Positions 31,203 to 41,237 of a stretch of 64,000 bases of DNA are shown here, in pieces. The position numbers and the translations under genes are program-made. The DNA comes from Thalassospira sp. TSL5-1 (GTDB lineage Bacteria; Pseudomonadota; Alphaproteobacteria; Rhodospirillales; Thalassospiraceae). The notes under the pieces were generated by a model that made no database searches, was not told where the DNA came from, and worked only from the letters and a program-made list of their open reading frames with translations. How positions within the stretch are numbered: position 1 is the stretch's first letter; each line of letters opens with the position of its first letter. The stretch is from the NCBI RefSeq assembly GCF_001907695.1, contig NZ_KV880637.1:1798001-1862000 (forward strand). Reading direction: 5' to 3'.

Positions 31203-31780
31203 CAGGAACCTTCCTTGAATTCAACAGTCAAAGACGGAATTGCGGCGTTGATTTTATCAAAAACCTCTTTGGTCGCATCCATCGCATTGGCATGAAGAAT
31301 AACCTGGCTTTTGTGCAGAACCAGCGTTGCTTTGCGCTCTTCGGCAACGTCGGCAATAATTTCAATCAGTTTCTTTTGAAACTTGATCCGCGCCTCGTTC
31401 ACAGCTTCATCCAGAACCTTGTTGCGGCCCTGGGCGAATTTCTGAAATTCAGCCACTTTCTTTTGAAATTCTGCACGTTTCTGCTGCAGCACATCGGCAC
31501 TTAACAAGGTGCGCTGCTGGGCAAGTTTCTGGTCTTCATCACGAAGCGCCTGCTGGCGCTTCTCGATTTCCGACTGATAGGAGTCACGACGCTTCTCCAC
31601 CTGCTTTCGCATATCCTGCATTGCAGATGCTTCACGCATGATGCCTTCAAAGTCGACGATCATGACAACTGCCGTCGTATCCTTTGGCGCGGCGGTTGTC
31701 TGGGCATGCGCCTGCACGCCCAAACCCGTTACCATCAAGGCAATCAGAAGAAATCTTTGGGCCGTTTTCATCATATACAT
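31202..31780 (-). CDS. skp: OmpH/Skp-family periplasmic chaperone
   Basis: Chaperone for unfolded outer-membrane proteins on the way to BamA. The 192-residue product has a signal peptide (about 1-26, ending VQAHAQ). The helical tentacle domain is rich in Lys/Gln/Glu/Arg (about 60-140, with [19 protein letters not shown]), as in Skp, and the ends are beta-forming. Several ATGs are possible at the start (31780, 31774, 31771). It overlaps bamA and lpxD by one base each (TGATG), so translation is coupled with its client pathway. Confidence 0.9.
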   Translation of the reverse strand: MYMMKTAQRFLLIALMVTGLGVQAHAQTTAAPKDTTAVVMIVDFEGIMREASAMQDMRKQVEKRRDSYQSEIEKRQQALRDEDQKLAQQRTLLSADVLQQKRAEFQKKVAEFQKFAQGRNKVLDEAVNEARIKFQKKLIEIIADVAEERKATLVLHKSQVILHANAMDATKEVFDKINAAIPSLTVEFKEGS

Positions 31781-34101
31781 CAGAATCTGGTTCCGAAATT
31801 AAGTCGGAACACTTCCTCTTTGTCATAATCTTCTTTGAGAATAGCCTTCGACAGGTCAACACCAATCGGGCCGAACGGAGATTCCCAGCCTACCCCAACA
31901 CCAACAGACCCACGCAGTGATCCCGTATCATAAATTTCACCGGGACGATCGCCATCAACCCCCCATGATGAACCGAAGTCCGAGAAAACACGTCCCTTAA
32001 GCGCAAATTCGGACGGCAGCCCCAGCGGGAAATCAAGCTGAACTGTACCGGCATAATAGAATTTGCCCCCAACGGCATCATCACTTGCCTTGTCACGCGG
32101 ACCGACCCCCCCGGCCGAAAAACCGCGCAAGCTTGAACCGCCAAGCAGGAAACGCTGCGAAATACGCGTATCTTCGCCAATCCCGAAGATATACCCCGAA
32201 GACCCCTTGGTGCTCAGAATCCATTCTTTCTGACGATCCAGCGGGAAGTAATAGCCGGCGGAAACACGCGATTTAAGATAACGTTCCGAGCCACCAAAAC
32301 CGGCAAGATCGTTGGAAATTTGCGCAAAATACCCATCTTTCGGGGAAACCGAGCTATCACGCTGATCATAGGTCAGAGTCTGACCGATGGAAGACTCGGT
32401 AAATTTTGGATCTTCATCACGCAGAAGACGCGCAGCGTTCGTTTTGACATCAGAGTATTCGTCAACTTCAAACCCGTAGCGTACCTGCTGGCTCAGATGT
32501 TCGGTGAAGTTGTAACCGGCGCGCAAACCAAAACCGGTTTGTTTTTCATCATATGAACTTGCATCCTGATTGTCATGTTCACGACGAAAAACATCAAAAC
32601 CGGCACTGACATCCCTGTTCAGGAAATAGGGCTCGGTGAAGGACAGATCAACCTGACGGTTTCTGCCACCAATGGTGAAGCCCAGACGTAAATCCTGGCC
32701 CCGCCCCAGCAGGTTACGTTCACGAATGCCTGCCTGCCCAAACGGCCCCTGGTCCGTACCGTAGCCTGCACCAATCGAGAATTCGCCAGTTGATTTTTCA
32801 TCAACATCAACCTCGACAACCGATTTGTCCGGCTCGCTGCCCGGGAGAGTTTTGACGTCTACCGTTTTAAAGAAGTTCAGGTTTTCGATACGCTGGCGCG
32901 AACGGTTCAGTTTGGAACTGCTAAAAGCGTCGCCTTCAACGAACCGGACTTCTCGACGGATAACCTCGTCAAGTGTCCGCACGTTCCCAACAATATCAAC
33001 ACGTTCGACGTAAACCTTCGGACCTTTGGTAATGTTGAACGTCACATTGATCGTGTTATTTTCGCGGTCCCGTTTGATGTCCGGTTTGATGTCAACAAAC
33101 GCATAACCGCGATCACCAACATAATCCGTCAGTGATTTGATCATGTCTTCAACGACGTCAGAGTTGTACCAGTCGCCTGGTTCAACCTTGATCAAGGGTT
33201 GAAGTTCATTGACGTCAAGTTTGTCAATCTCGGAATTGATCTTGATATCACCAAACTTGTAACGTTCGCCTTCATTGACGGTGTATGTGATAAAAAAGTC
33301 GGAGCGATCCGGCGTCAGTTCGGCAACCGAAGAAAGCACCTGGAAATCGGCATAACCGGCCGAAAGATAGAAGCGGCGCAGCAATTCGCGGTCAAAAGTC
33401 ACCCGGTCTGGATCATAATTGTCGTCCGAAGTAAGAATTTTCCACCAGGCACTGGTCGTGGTCCGGATAACCCCCTGAAGCTCGTCATCATCAAAGGCCT
33501 TGTTACCGACAAAGTTGATGCGACGCACACCGGTTGCTTCGCCTTCATTGATTTCAAAAACAAGGTCAACGCGATTCTGATCGCGCTGAATGACTTTTGG
33601 CGTCACGGTGGCAGCAAAGCGCCCCGAACGACGATACAGATCAAGAATGCGCTGAACGTCGGCCTGTACCTTCGTCCGGGTATAAACCACACGCGGCTTT
33701 AACTGAACTTCAGACGTCAGTGCGTCGTCTTTCAGGCGTTTATTCCCCTCAAAGGCAATCCGGTTGATGATGGGGTTTTCCACAACCTTTACCACCATCG
33801 TTCCATCCTTATAGGAGATGGAAACGTCCGCAAACAGATCCGTCGCAAACAAAGCCTTGAGCGAGTCGTTGATCTTTTGCGGATCATATTCATCACCCGC
33901 GCGGACCTTGAGATACGCATCCACCGTACCGGTTTCGATACGGTTATTCCCTTCCACGCGGATCTGCTGGATGGTGGGATAGTTCTGAGCCTGAGCATCC
34001 ACCGGCAGGAATACCGGAGCCGTGGCGCCCGCAAGGGCTACCATCATCGCAGCAGTTCGCATTTTTCGCAGCAAAACCAACCCCCTGATATGTGCAGTCA
34101 T
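31780..34101 (-). CDS. bamA: Outer membrane protein assembly factor BamA
   Basis: Core of the BAM complex that folds beta-barrels into the outer membrane. The 773-residue protein has a signal peptide (about 1-38) and five POTRA domains (about 40-440). The C-terminal Omp85 barrel contains VGPRDKASDD and the lid-lock-type VRGF-like segment SSLRGFSAGG, and it ends in a Phe-terminated beta-signal (FRLNFGTRF). Full length. The start overlaps the rseP stop by ATGA and the end overlaps skp by one base. Confidence 0.97.
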   Translation of the reverse strand: MTAHIRGLVLLRKMRTAAMMVALAGATAPVFLPVDAQAQNYPTIQQIRVEGNNRIETGTVDAYLKVRAGDEYDPQKINDSLKALFATDLFADVSISYKDGTMVVKVVENPIINRIAFEGNKRLKDDALTSEVQLKPRVVYTRTKVQADVQRILDLYRRSGRFAATVTPKVIQRDQNRVDLVFEINEGEATGVRRINFVGNKAFDDDELQGVIRTTTSAWWKILTSDDNYDPDRVTFDRELLRRFYLSAGYADFQVLSSVAELTPDRSDFFITYTVNEGERYKFGDIKINSEIDKLDVNELQPLIKVEPGDWYNSDVVEDMIKSLTDYVGDRGYAFVDIKPDIKRDRENNTINVTFNITKGPKVYVERVDIVGNVRTLDEVIRREVRFVEGDAFSSSKLNRSRQRIENLNFFKTVDVKTLPGSEPDKSVVEVDVDEKSTGEFSIGAGYGTDQGPFGQAGIRERNLLGRGQDLRLGFTIGGRNRQVDLSFTEPYFLNRDVSAGFDVFRREHDNQDASSYDEKQTGFGLRAGYNFTEHLSQQVRYGFEVDEYSDVKTNAARLLRDEDPKFTESSIGQTLTYDQRDSSVSPKDGYFAQISNDLAGFGGSERYLKSRVSAGYYFPLDRQKEWILSTKGSSGYIFGIGEDTRISQRFLLGGSSLRGFSAGGVGPRDKASDDAVGGKFYYAGTVQLDFPLGLPSEFALKGRVFSDFGSSWGVDGDRPGEIYDTGSLRGSVGVGVGWESPFGPIGVDLSKAILKEDYDKEEVFRLNFGTRF

Positions 34102-35204
34102 CCGCCGGCCAGGCCCTTGAAGAAATTCCAGACGCCCAGATGCGACAGATCATTCCATGTTGCAAAAATGATTAAGCTGAATACCAAACCCGCGCCCAGA
34201 CGGAAACCATATTCTTGCGCTTTCGCACTCATAGGTTTACCGCGCAACGCTTCGATCAGGTAAAAAACCAGATGTCCGCCATCAAGAAGCGGAACTGGCA
34301 TAAGATTTATCAACCCAAGACTAACCGACAGATAGCCCATGAAAGACAGCAACGGTGCAATTCCACCTTCTGCCACCTGACCAGACATCTGCGCAATCCG
34401 GATCGGTCCACCAAGTTCCGAACTATCACGCTTACCTGCAATCATTTCGCCAATCGCGCTGAATGTTTGCGTGACAATTCCGAAAGTTGTGTTAACGCCA
34501 TTCCCGATTGCGTCAAAAATTCCGTCGCGATGGGAAACAAATTTACCCGCACTCACACCAAGGCGACCAAAGGTGGTGGCATCGGGTCCCTTCCCCTCGG
34601 TCACTGCCTGCGGAGTTGCTGGAATATCAAGGGTCTCCCCTCCCCGTTTAACAGTCAAATCGACCTGCTGGCCCGGTTTTTCATGGATCAGAACGTAAAG
34701 TTCGTCAAACCATTCAATCTGTTTTCCATCAACAGCAACAATCTGGTCATTTGGCTGCAATCCGGCGGCGGCAGCTGCGCTATCGGGGGAAACTTCGCCA
34801 ACGACCGGCAAGGCTCGTTGCTGGCCAACGGCGGCAAACAGCACCGTAAAAATGACAATCGCGAAAATGAAATTCGCCAAGGGACCGGCAAAAACAATCG
34901 CTGCACGCGCCAGAAGACCCTTGTGATGAAAAGCATATTTGCTTTCTTCCTCGTCGAGGTCATCGCGCATACCCGCACTGGCCGGGTTCATGTCACCATA
35001 CATCTTGACATAACCGCCCAAGGGCAAGGCGCTGATTTTCCAGCGCGTTCCGCTTTTATCGTTCCAGCCAACAATTTCAGGGCCAAAACCGATAGAAAAG
35101 GATTCGACCTTCACGCCCGCCTTGATTGCGACCCAGTAATGTCCGTATTCATGTACAAAAACCAGTACAGACAAAACAAAAAGAAACGCAAGAATAGTAA
35201 CCAT
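34098..35204 (-). CDS. rseP: RIP metalloprotease RseP
   Basis: Site-2-type zinc protease that cleaves membrane-bound anti-sigma factors and signal-peptide remnants. The 368-residue protein has the HExxH site in VHEYGHYWVA (His18, Glu19, His22) within the first membrane segment, a PDZ domain (about 120-200, VSPDSAAAAAGLQPNDQIVAVDG), and the second metal-ligand region MPVPLLDGGHLVFYLIE. Only one clear PDZ domain is present, fewer than the tandem pair of E. coli RseP. It lies between dxr and bamA. Confidence 0.95.
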   Translation of the reverse strand: MVTILAFLFVLSVLVFVHEYGHYWVAIKAGVKVESFSIGFGPEIVGWNDKSGTRWKISALPLGGYVKMYGDMNPASAGMRDDLDEEESKYAFHHKGLLARAAIVFAGPLANFIFAIVIFTVLFAAVGQQRALPVVGEVSPDSAAAAAGLQPNDQIVAVDGKQIEWFDELYVLIHEKPGQQVDLTVKRGGETLDIPATPQAVTEGKGPDATTFGRLGVSAGKFVSHRDGIFDAIGNGVNTTFGIVTQTFSAIGEMIAGKRDSSELGGPIRIAQMSGQVAEGGIAPLLSFMGYLSVSLGLINLMPVPLLDGGHLVFYLIEALRGKPMSAKAQEYGFRLGAGLVFSLIIFATWNDLSHLGVWNFFKGLAGG

Positions 35205-35233
35205 CTAGCAGTGTTCCTTGGTACAGACGGGCC

Positions 35234-36400
35234 TTAACGGGCCGTTTGGGTGATCAAGTCTTCGGTGCTGCGACGCGCAATATCATCGATGACAAATACA
35301 TGGTCGATATCCACCAGCTTTTCATACGAATGGGCGGCCATGATTTCTTCGACAAATTTTGCAATATCCAGAAACCCAATGCGCCCGGCCAAAAAGGCCG
35401 CAACGGCAACTTCGTTCGCAGCGTTAAGAACAATAGGCAGGGTGCCCCCACTTCGCAAGGCTTCACGCGCCAAACGAAGGGCAGGAAAACGCTCGGTATC
35501 GGGGGCCTCAAAACTGAACTGACCGATCGCGGAAAAATCAAGCCGTGGTAACTGCAATTCCAGCCTGTCAGGCCATCCAAGGGCAAAAGCAATGGGTGTA
35601 CGCATATCCGGCGTTCCCAATTGAGCAAGCACAGACCCATCGACATATTCAACCATGCTGTGAATCACGGATTGTGGATGCACCAGAATTTCAATTTGGG
35701 CTTCCGGCACAGGGAACAGGCGACAGGCTTCAATCAGTTCCAGGCCCTTATTCATCATGGTCGCAGAATCGATCGAGATTTTAGCGCCCATACTCCAGTT
35801 CGGATGGGCCAACGCCTGTTCACGGCTGACACCGGCCATATCGGCCATCGACCAGGTCCGGAACGGCCCGCCTGAAGCCGTTAGCAAAATGCGCTCGACC
35901 TTATCCGTCGCGTCACGGTCCAGAACCTGAAAAATCGCACTGTGTTCGGAATCAACCGGGATAATCGTGGCGCCAAACTGGCGCACCTCGGCCATCATCA
36001 ATTCGCCCGCACAAACCAGCGTTTCCTTATTGGCAAGACCAATGACCGCCCCCCGCCGGATCGCTGCCAGAGTGGCACGCAAACCTGCAGCCCCGACAAT
36101 ACCGGCAATCACGATGTCGCTGGGTCGTTCGGCTGCCTCAATCAGGGCATTTTCCCCTGCCCCGGCTTCAATACCAGTGCCGGACAAAGAAGATTTCAGA
36201 TCATCAAAAAACACCGGATCGGCGATTACTGCATACCGCGCATCAAGCTCGATTGCCATTCGGGCAAGTTCAGCAACATTGCGATGGGCTGTTACCGCAT
36301 CAACACGGTAACGGTCAGGATGGGCACGCACCACATCGGCGGTGCTTTTACCGATTGAACCGGTAACGCCCATAATGCAAACAGATTTCGTCACCGACAT
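35234..36400 (-). CDS. dxr: 1-deoxy-D-xylulose 5-phosphate reductoisomerase
   Basis: Makes 2-C-methyl-D-erythritol 4-phosphate, the committed step of the MEP isoprenoid pathway. The 388-residue product has the NADPH-binding start VCIMGVTGSIGKSTADV, the metal-binding IIPVDSEHSAIFQ, LTASGGPFR, WSMGAKISIDSATMMNKGLE and the C-terminal helical domain. Full length. It lies between cdsA and rseP and shares the cluster with uppS, which uses isoprenoid products. Confidence 0.97.
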   Translation of the reverse strand: MSVTKSVCIMGVTGSIGKSTADVVRAHPDRYRVDAVTAHRNVAELARMAIELDARYAVIADPVFFDDLKSSLSGTGIEAGAGENALIEAAERPSDIVIAGIVGAAGLRATLAAIRRGAVIGLANKETLVCAGELMMAEVRQFGATIIPVDSEHSAIFQVLDRDATDKVERILLTASGGPFRTWSMADMAGVSREQALAHPNWSMGAKISIDSATMMNKGLELIEACRLFPVPEAQIEILVHPQSVIHSMVEYVDGSVLAQLGTPDMRTPIAFALGWPDRLELQLPRLDFSAIGQFSFEAPDTERFPALRLAREALRSGGTLPIVLNAANEVAVAAFLAGRIGFLDIAKFVEEIMAAHSYEKLVDIDHVFVIDDIARRSTEDLITQTAR

Positions 36401-36440
36401 CCGGCACCAATCTTAAAAACCGGCAAAACACCTGCACATA

Positions 36441-37256
36441 TCAGTGCAGGGTTAAACCAAAAAAATAAACAATCACAAACGCAACAGGCAGAACCGACAA
36501 CATGCCATCGGCCCGGTCCAGAAAACCACCATGACCAGGAATCAGGTTGCTGCTGTCTTTTACACCAAAACGACGTTTAAGGGCAGATTCTGCAAGATCT
36601 CCGACCTGCGCCACAATCGCCAAGGCCGCACTGGTCAGGGTAATCGCCACAATAGACGTGCCGCCACTAAAAGAAACAATCAATCCACCGATCAGCCCTG
36701 CACAAATCATGCCGCCCACCAACCCTGCCCAGGTTTTTTTCGGGCTGAAACGCGGTGCAAGCTTCGGTCCGCCAATCGCCCGTCCAAAAGCATAAGCCCC
36801 TGTGTCCGTCGCCCATACCGTCAAGAACAACCACATAATCAGCAAAAGACCATCCGGATGCCACGCCCGCATCCATTGAACAGCCAACGCAGCAGCGGGG
36901 ATAAAAACAGTCCCGGTTAAAACCAAAACCCGTTCCCGCCCGCTTGCAAGGGTCGTAATCGCTGCTGCAACGATTACCGGCAACAGGGCCATCGCCGCAG
37001 GAGAAGTCGATTCCAGGTACATTGACAGAGCAAGACCAATGCCGGAAATCACTGTTAAAGGCATTGCGCGGCCTGGAGCGCACATACGCATCCATTCCCA
37101 TAACATGGCAATGCTAAATACAAGGACAAGAAGGCCAAACCACGGAGAGCCAAACCAAACAGCAGCAATAGCGACCGGCGCCATCACCAGGGCGGACAAG
37201 ACGCGCAAACCAAGACCGGATTTACCTGTACCTGTTACATCAGAGGACTGCGCCAA
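36441..37256 (-). CDS. cdsA: Phosphatidate cytidylyltransferase
   Basis: Makes CDP-diacylglycerol for phospholipid synthesis in the inner membrane. The open frame runs far upstream inside uppS (to 37397), but family similarity begins near GKSGLGLRVLSALVMAP. A TTG at 37256, eight bases after GGGAG, is the best start, giving 271 residues and a 17-base overlap with uppS. About eight membrane segments are visible, plus the CDS signature ALKRRFGVKDSSNLIPGHGG followed by FLDRADG. The start codon choice is inference. Confidence 0.92.
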   Translation of the reverse strand: MAQSSDVTGTGKSGLGLRVLSALVMAPVAIAAVWFGSPWFGLLVLVFSIAMLWEWMRMCAPGRAMPLTVISGIGLALSMYLESTSPAAMALLPVIVAAAITTLASGRERVLVLTGTVFIPAAALAVQWMRAWHPDGLLLIMWLFLTVWATDTGAYAFGRAIGGPKLAPRFSPKKTWAGLVGGMICAGLIGGLIVSFSGGTSIVAITLTSAALAIVAQVGDLAESALKRRFGVKDSSNLIPGHGGFLDRADGMLSVLPVAFVIVYFFGLTLH

Positions 37257-37980
37257 AACGCCGCTCCCGCCCGGCAAAATTCTCAATTGCCTGTTCCAGA
37301 TGTTTCCGATCAAAATCAGGCCATAACACATCGTCAAAGACGAATTCGGTATAGGCACATTGCCATAAAAGGAAATTGCTGATGCGCTGTTCACCACTGG
37401 TACGAATAAGCAGGTCTGGATCAGGCATTCCTGCCGTTGCGAGGCTTTCTTCGATCATACCCTCGGTCACGTCGGATGCGGAAATCTCGCCCTGCTCAAT
37501 ACGCCGAGCAATAGAGCGCATGGCATCGGCAATTTCGGCACGCGAACCGTAACTCAGTGCTATCGTCAGCTTTAATCGGGTATTTTCTGCCGTTCGCTTT
37601 TCGGCGTTTTTCAGCAATTCCTGGATGTCATCGGCAAAACGGGTGCGGTCTCCGATCACCCGTATACACACCCCGTTTTTATCAAGCACGGCAAGTTCGC
37701 GTTTGATAAACAGCCGAAGCAACCCCATCAAATCGCTCACTTCCCCTTCTGGACGCTTCCAGTTCTCGGTAGAAAATCCGTACAGGGTGAGAAATTCGAT
37801 TCCAATATCGGCAGCCGCCTCTACCGTGCGACGTACCGCCTCCACCCCGGCACGATGGCCGAAAGTGCGAGGTTTACCACGCGCACGCGCCCAGCGTCCG
37901 TTGCCATCCATAATGATGGCAACATGACGCGGCAAAAGTTGGCTGCCCGAAGGCTTGAGGTTCGATGCCAGAACAGTCAT
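37240..37980 (-). CDS. uppS: Undecaprenyl diphosphate synthase
   Basis: Cis-prenyltransferase that builds the C55 carrier lipid for peptidoglycan and other polymers. The 246-residue protein shows the conserved HVAIIMDGNGRWARARG with catalytic Asp25, then FLTLYGFSTENWKRP, LTIALSYGSRAEI and the terminal DLLIRTSGEQRISNFLLWQ with Arg and Glu for substrate and metal binding. Full length. It starts 2 bases after frr. Confidence 0.97.
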   Translation of the reverse strand: MTVLASNLKPSGSQLLPRHVAIIMDGNGRWARARGKPRTFGHRAGVEAVRRTVEAAADIGIEFLTLYGFSTENWKRPEGEVSDLMGLLRLFIKRELAVLDKNGVCIRVIGDRTRFADDIQELLKNAEKRTAENTRLKLTIALSYGSRAEIADAMRSIARRIEQGEISASDVTEGMIEESLATAGMPDPDLLIRTSGEQRISNFLLWQCAYTEFVFDDVLWPDFDRKHLEQAIENFAGRERRFGAVL

Positions 37981-37982
37981 GG

Positions 37983-38546
37983 TCAGACTTGCATGATTTC
38001 CTGTTCTTTATGAGCGAGAGCATCATCAATCTCGCCAATGACCTTGTCGGTCAGCTTCTGAATTTCTTTTTCCTCAGAACGAAGAATATCTTCAGAAATT
38101 TCGCTGTCTTTTTCCCATTTTTTCAGCTGATCCATACCGTCGCGACGGACGTTACGCACTGAAATACGGGCCTGTTCGGCATATTTACCCGCAACCTTGC
38201 CCAGTTCGGCACGGCGTTCCTCGTTGAGGGCGGGAATCGGCACACGGATAAGCGTACCATCCGCCGACGGGTTAAGACCAAGACCCGCATTGCGAATGGC
38301 CTTTTCGACAGCTTTGACCATCGATTTGTCCCAAACCTGAACCGACAGCATACGGGACTCAGGAACACTGACCGAACCAACCTGGTTCAGTGGTGTCATT
38401 GCGCCATAGGCTTCAACCATAACAGGATCAAGAAGACTTGCACTGGCACGTCCGGTCCGCAAACCGGTAAATTCCTTTTGCAATACTTCAAGCGCCCCTT
38501 CCATACGGCGGGTGAGGTCCTTTTTTAGGCCAGCAACGTCAGACAC
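37983..38546 (-). CDS. frr: Ribosome recycling factor
   Basis: Splits post-termination ribosomes together with EF-G. A GTG at 38546 preceded by GGAG at a good distance gives [19 protein letters not shown] and 187 residues, the normal size; the longer frame to 38591 runs into pyrH. Conserved stretches are [45 protein letters not shown] and the long C-terminal helix. It begins 2 bases after the pyrH stop. Confidence 0.95.
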   Translation of the reverse strand: MSDVAGLKKDLTRRMEGALEVLQKEFTGLRTGRASASLLDPVMVEAYGAMTPLNQVGSVSVPESRMLSVQVWDKSMVKAVEKAIRNAGLGLNPSADGTLIRVPIPALNEERRAELGKVAGKYAEQARISVRNVRRDGMDQLKKWEKDSEISEDILRSEEKEIQKLTDKVIGEIDDALAHKEQEIMQV

Positions 38547-38548
38547 CT

Positions 38549-39280
38549 TCAGTCTCCATTCGAAATAATCGTAAATGTACCCTTTGCACAAACAACGTCG
38601 GCAAAAGCACCCGGATTATGCAAAGAAAATACAATTACCGGAATATCATTTTCGCGCGCCAAAGAAATAGCGGAAGCATCCATAACACGCAAATCTTTCG
38701 CAAGTACATCCATATATGTCAGTTCGTCGTAACGAACCGCATCAGGATTGGTCTTGGGATCAGCTGTGTAGACACCATCAACCTGTGTGCCCTTTAACAA
38801 AGCATCACAGCCCATTTCAACCGCGCGCAACGCAGCAGCGGTATCCGTGGTGAAAAACGGGTTGCCAGTACCGGCCGCAAAAATAACAACGCGGCCTTTT
38901 TCCATATGGCGCACGGCGCGACGGCGAATATAGGGTTCACACACCGACGACATCGGAATCGCCGACTGAACCCGGGTCTGAACACCGTGGCGTTCAAGCG
39001 CGTTTTGTACCGCCAGGGCATTCATGATTGTCGCAAGCATGCCCATATAGTCAGCGGTTGCGCGTTCCATCCCCTGTGATGCCCCTTTGACACCGCGAAA
39101 GATATTACCGCCACCAATCACCATGCAGACTTCCGCGCCCATATCATGGACCGCCTTGATCTCGCTGGCGATACGATCAACCGTATCCGGGTCGAGACCA
39201 TATTGCTGTTTGCCCAACAGACCTTCGCCGGACAATTTCAACAGCACACGACGAAACTTCAACGGGCCGTTTTCTGCCAT
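38549..39280 (-). CDS. pyrH: UMP kinase
   Basis: Phosphorylates UMP to UDP. The start at [21 protein letters not shown] gives 243 residues after a GAGAGG site; the frame to 39316 adds an unlikely extension. The amino-acid-kinase fold shows [62 protein letters not shown] and [16 protein letters not shown]. It sits between tsf and frr, the standard order. Confidence 0.97.
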   Translation of the reverse strand: MAENGPLKFRRVLLKLSGEGLLGKQQYGLDPDTVDRIASEIKAVHDMGAEVCMVIGGGNIFRGVKGASQGMERATADYMGMLATIMNALAVQNALERHGVQTRVQSAIPMSSVCEPYIRRRAVRHMEKGRVVIFAAGTGNPFFTTDTAAALRAVEMGCDALLKGTQVDGVYTADPKTNPDAVRYDELTYMDVLAKDLRVMDASAISLARENDIPVIVFSLHNPGAFADVVCAKGTFTIISNGD

Positions 39281-39346
39281 ATCCAGATGCCTCTCAATGC
39301 GGATTTTCGCCACCAAACAACAAGGTAGCCTTCTTCAGATATAGAA

Positions 39347-39394
39347 AGACCGGCGAGCAACAGGGTGTTATCACTCTGAGGACCCCGCCGGTCT
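39347..39394 (-). repeat. Nested long hairpin between tsf and pyrH
   Basis: Outer arms AGACCGGCG and CGCCGGTCT pair perfectly over 9 bp across a 30-base interior. The interior itself folds as CAGGGTG-TTAT-CACTCTG (one G-T pair). On the minus-strand transcript the outer arm runs into TTTCTATATC. It may attenuate or process transcription between tsf and pyrH. Confidence 0.6.
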
Positions 39395-39441
39395 GGATCA
39401 TACACGAATTGACACCTGACGCATCAATTCGATCAGATTTC

Positions 39442-40365
39442 TTACTTCTTCAGCTGCTCTGCAACTTCAGCAGCAAAGTCTTTTTCTTCCTTCTCGATCC
39501 CGTCGCCGAGTTCAAAACGGATGAATCCTTTAAACGTGATCGGCTTGCCAGCGTCTTTGGCAGCGTTTTCAATCACGGTTTTGACCTTGTTTTCACCGTC
39601 GATCACGAAAGTCTGCTCAAGCAGAACGACCTGTTCGTAATATTTACGAATACGGCCTTCGATCATTTTGGCAATAATTTCGTCCGGACGACCGGATTCT
39701 TTGGCCTGCTCGGTCAGAACGGCTTTTTCACGCTCTACCAGTTCCGGATCCAGATCATCGATGGTTGCTGATGCCGGATTGGTTGCAGCAATGTGCATGG
39801 CAATCTGCTTGCCAAGACCTTCAAGAACAGCAGCGTCAGCTTCGGATTCCAAAGCAACCAGAACGCCGATCTTACCGAGGTCCGGAGCGATAGAGGCATG
39901 AACGTAGGATGCAACAACACCCTTGTCGACCGAAACAGAAGCAACGCGACGCAGGTTCATGTTTTCGCCAATGGTGGCGATCATGTGCGTAACCTGCTCT
40001 TCGACATTACGCGAAGTACCCGGAAATGCAGTTGCCTTCAGCGCATCAATGTCACCATTGGCAACGATACCGAGTTCTGCAACCTGGGAAACGAATTTCT
40101 GGAAATCTTCGTTACGCGAAACGAAATCGGTTTCAGCGTTCAGTTCGATAACGGCACCCGAAGTACCATTAACTGCGACACCAACCAGACCTTCGGCAGC
40201 AACACGGCCTGCTTTCTTGGCAGCAGCAGCAAGACCTTTGGTGCGAAGCCAGTCAACGGCTGCTTCAAGGTTGCCATCGGTTTCGGAAAGCGCCTTTTTG
40301 CAGTCCATCATGCCAGCGCCGGTGGTTTCGCGAAGCTCTTTCACGAGAGCAGCGGTAATAGCCAT
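39442..40365 (-). CDS. tsf: Translation elongation factor Ts
   Basis: Nucleotide-exchange factor for EF-Tu. The 307-residue product has the N-terminal UBA-like domain with [18 protein letters not shown], then [27 protein letters not shown] (the core contact with EF-Tu) and [15 protein letters not shown] at the C-terminal part. Full length. It follows rpsB across a hairpin-containing gap. Confidence 0.97.
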   Translation of the reverse strand: MAITAALVKELRETTGAGMMDCKKALSETDGNLEAAVDWLRTKGLAAAAKKAGRVAAEGLVGVAVNGTSGAVIELNAETDFVSRNEDFQKFVSQVAELGIVANGDIDALKATAFPGTSRNVEEQVTHMIATIGENMNLRRVASVSVDKGVVASYVHASIAPDLGKIGVLVALESEADAAVLEGLGKQIAMHIAATNPASATIDDLDPELVEREKAVLTEQAKESGRPDEIIAKMIEGRIRKYYEQVVLLEQTFVIDGENKVKTVIENAAKDAGKPITFKGFIRFELGDGIEKEEKDFAAEVAEQLKK

Positions 40366-40404
40366 TTTTAAAGCCCCTATTACGCGATCAAGTGGATAAC
40401 ACCT

Positions 40405-40431
40405 AAAGAAACGGCGGCATGATAGCCGCCG
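40405..40431 (-). terminator. Terminator-like hairpin between rpsB and tsf
   Basis: A 7-bp all-GC stem (CGGCGGC/GCCGCCG) with a 6-base loop is followed on the minus strand by TTTCTTTA. It lies in a gap inside what is normally one operon, so it is probably leaky and lowers tsf relative to rpsB. Confidence 0.65.
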
Positions 40432-40454
40432 CTTCCCTGGGTATAAAATGAAAT

Positions 40455-41237
40455 TTAAGCGGAAGCAGCCTGATCGGCAGCTTCGGTAGCAGCAGCTTCC
40501 TGTGCCGGCAGTTCTTCGGCTTCGCCGAGGTCTGCACCAGAAGCCGTCATTTCGGCCTGGATACCGTCAAGAACGGCACCAACAAACAGGTCACAATACA
40601 GCTGGATAGCGCGGATCGCGTCGTCATTGCCCGGAACCGGATACTGAACGTCTTGCGGGTCCGAGTTCGAGTCCAGAACAGCAACAACCGGGATATGCAG
40701 GTTGCGTGCTTCATGGATCGCGAGAGATTCTTTGTTGGTGTCAACCACGATAATAATGTCGGGCAGACCACCCATGTCCTTAATGCCGCCCAGAGCGCGT
40801 TCCAGTTTGTCACGCGAACGGGTCAGGTTCAGGATTTCTTTCTTGGTCAGGCCTTCAGCGCCAGAATTCAGGATTTCGTCCTGTTCTTTCAGGCGTTTAA
40901 TCGAACCCGAAACGGTGTTCCAGTTGGTCAGCATACCGCCGAGCCAACGGTGATTCACATAATACTGGCCGCAACGCTTTGCAGCTTCGGCGATAACCGG
41001 CGAAGCCTGGCGCTTGGTGCCAACAAACAGAACACGGCCACCAGCAGCGGTCACGTCGCGAACAGCCTGCATCGCACGATGCAGCATCGGAACGGTTTCC
41101 TGCAGGTTCAGGATATGAATGTCGTTACGTGCACCAAAGATGAACGGTTTCATCTTCGGGTTCCAGCGACGGGTGTGGTGACCAAAGTGAACGCCGGCTT
41201 CCATGAGCTGACGCATGGTAAAGGTTGGCAATGCCAT
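40455..41237 (-). CDS. rpsB: 30S ribosomal protein S2
   Basis: Small-subunit ribosomal protein. The 260-residue protein shows [70 protein letters not shown] and [17 protein letters not shown]. The acidic Ala/Glu-rich C-terminal tail is a common extension. It leads the rpsB-tsf-pyrH-frr series, with a promoter candidate and structured leader upstream. Confidence 0.97.
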   Translation of the reverse strand: MALPTFTMRQLMEAGVHFGHHTRRWNPKMKPFIFGARNDIHILNLQETVPMLHRAMQAVRDVTAAGGRVLFVGTKRQASPVIAEAAKRCGQYYVNHRWLGGMLTNWNTVSGSIKRLKEQDEILNSGAEGLTKKEILNLTRSRDKLERALGGIKDMGGLPDIIIVVDTNKESLAIHEARNLHIPVVAVLDSNSDPQDVQYPVPGNDDAIRAIQLYCDLFVGAVLDGIQAEMTASGADLGEAEELPAQEAAATEAADQAASA

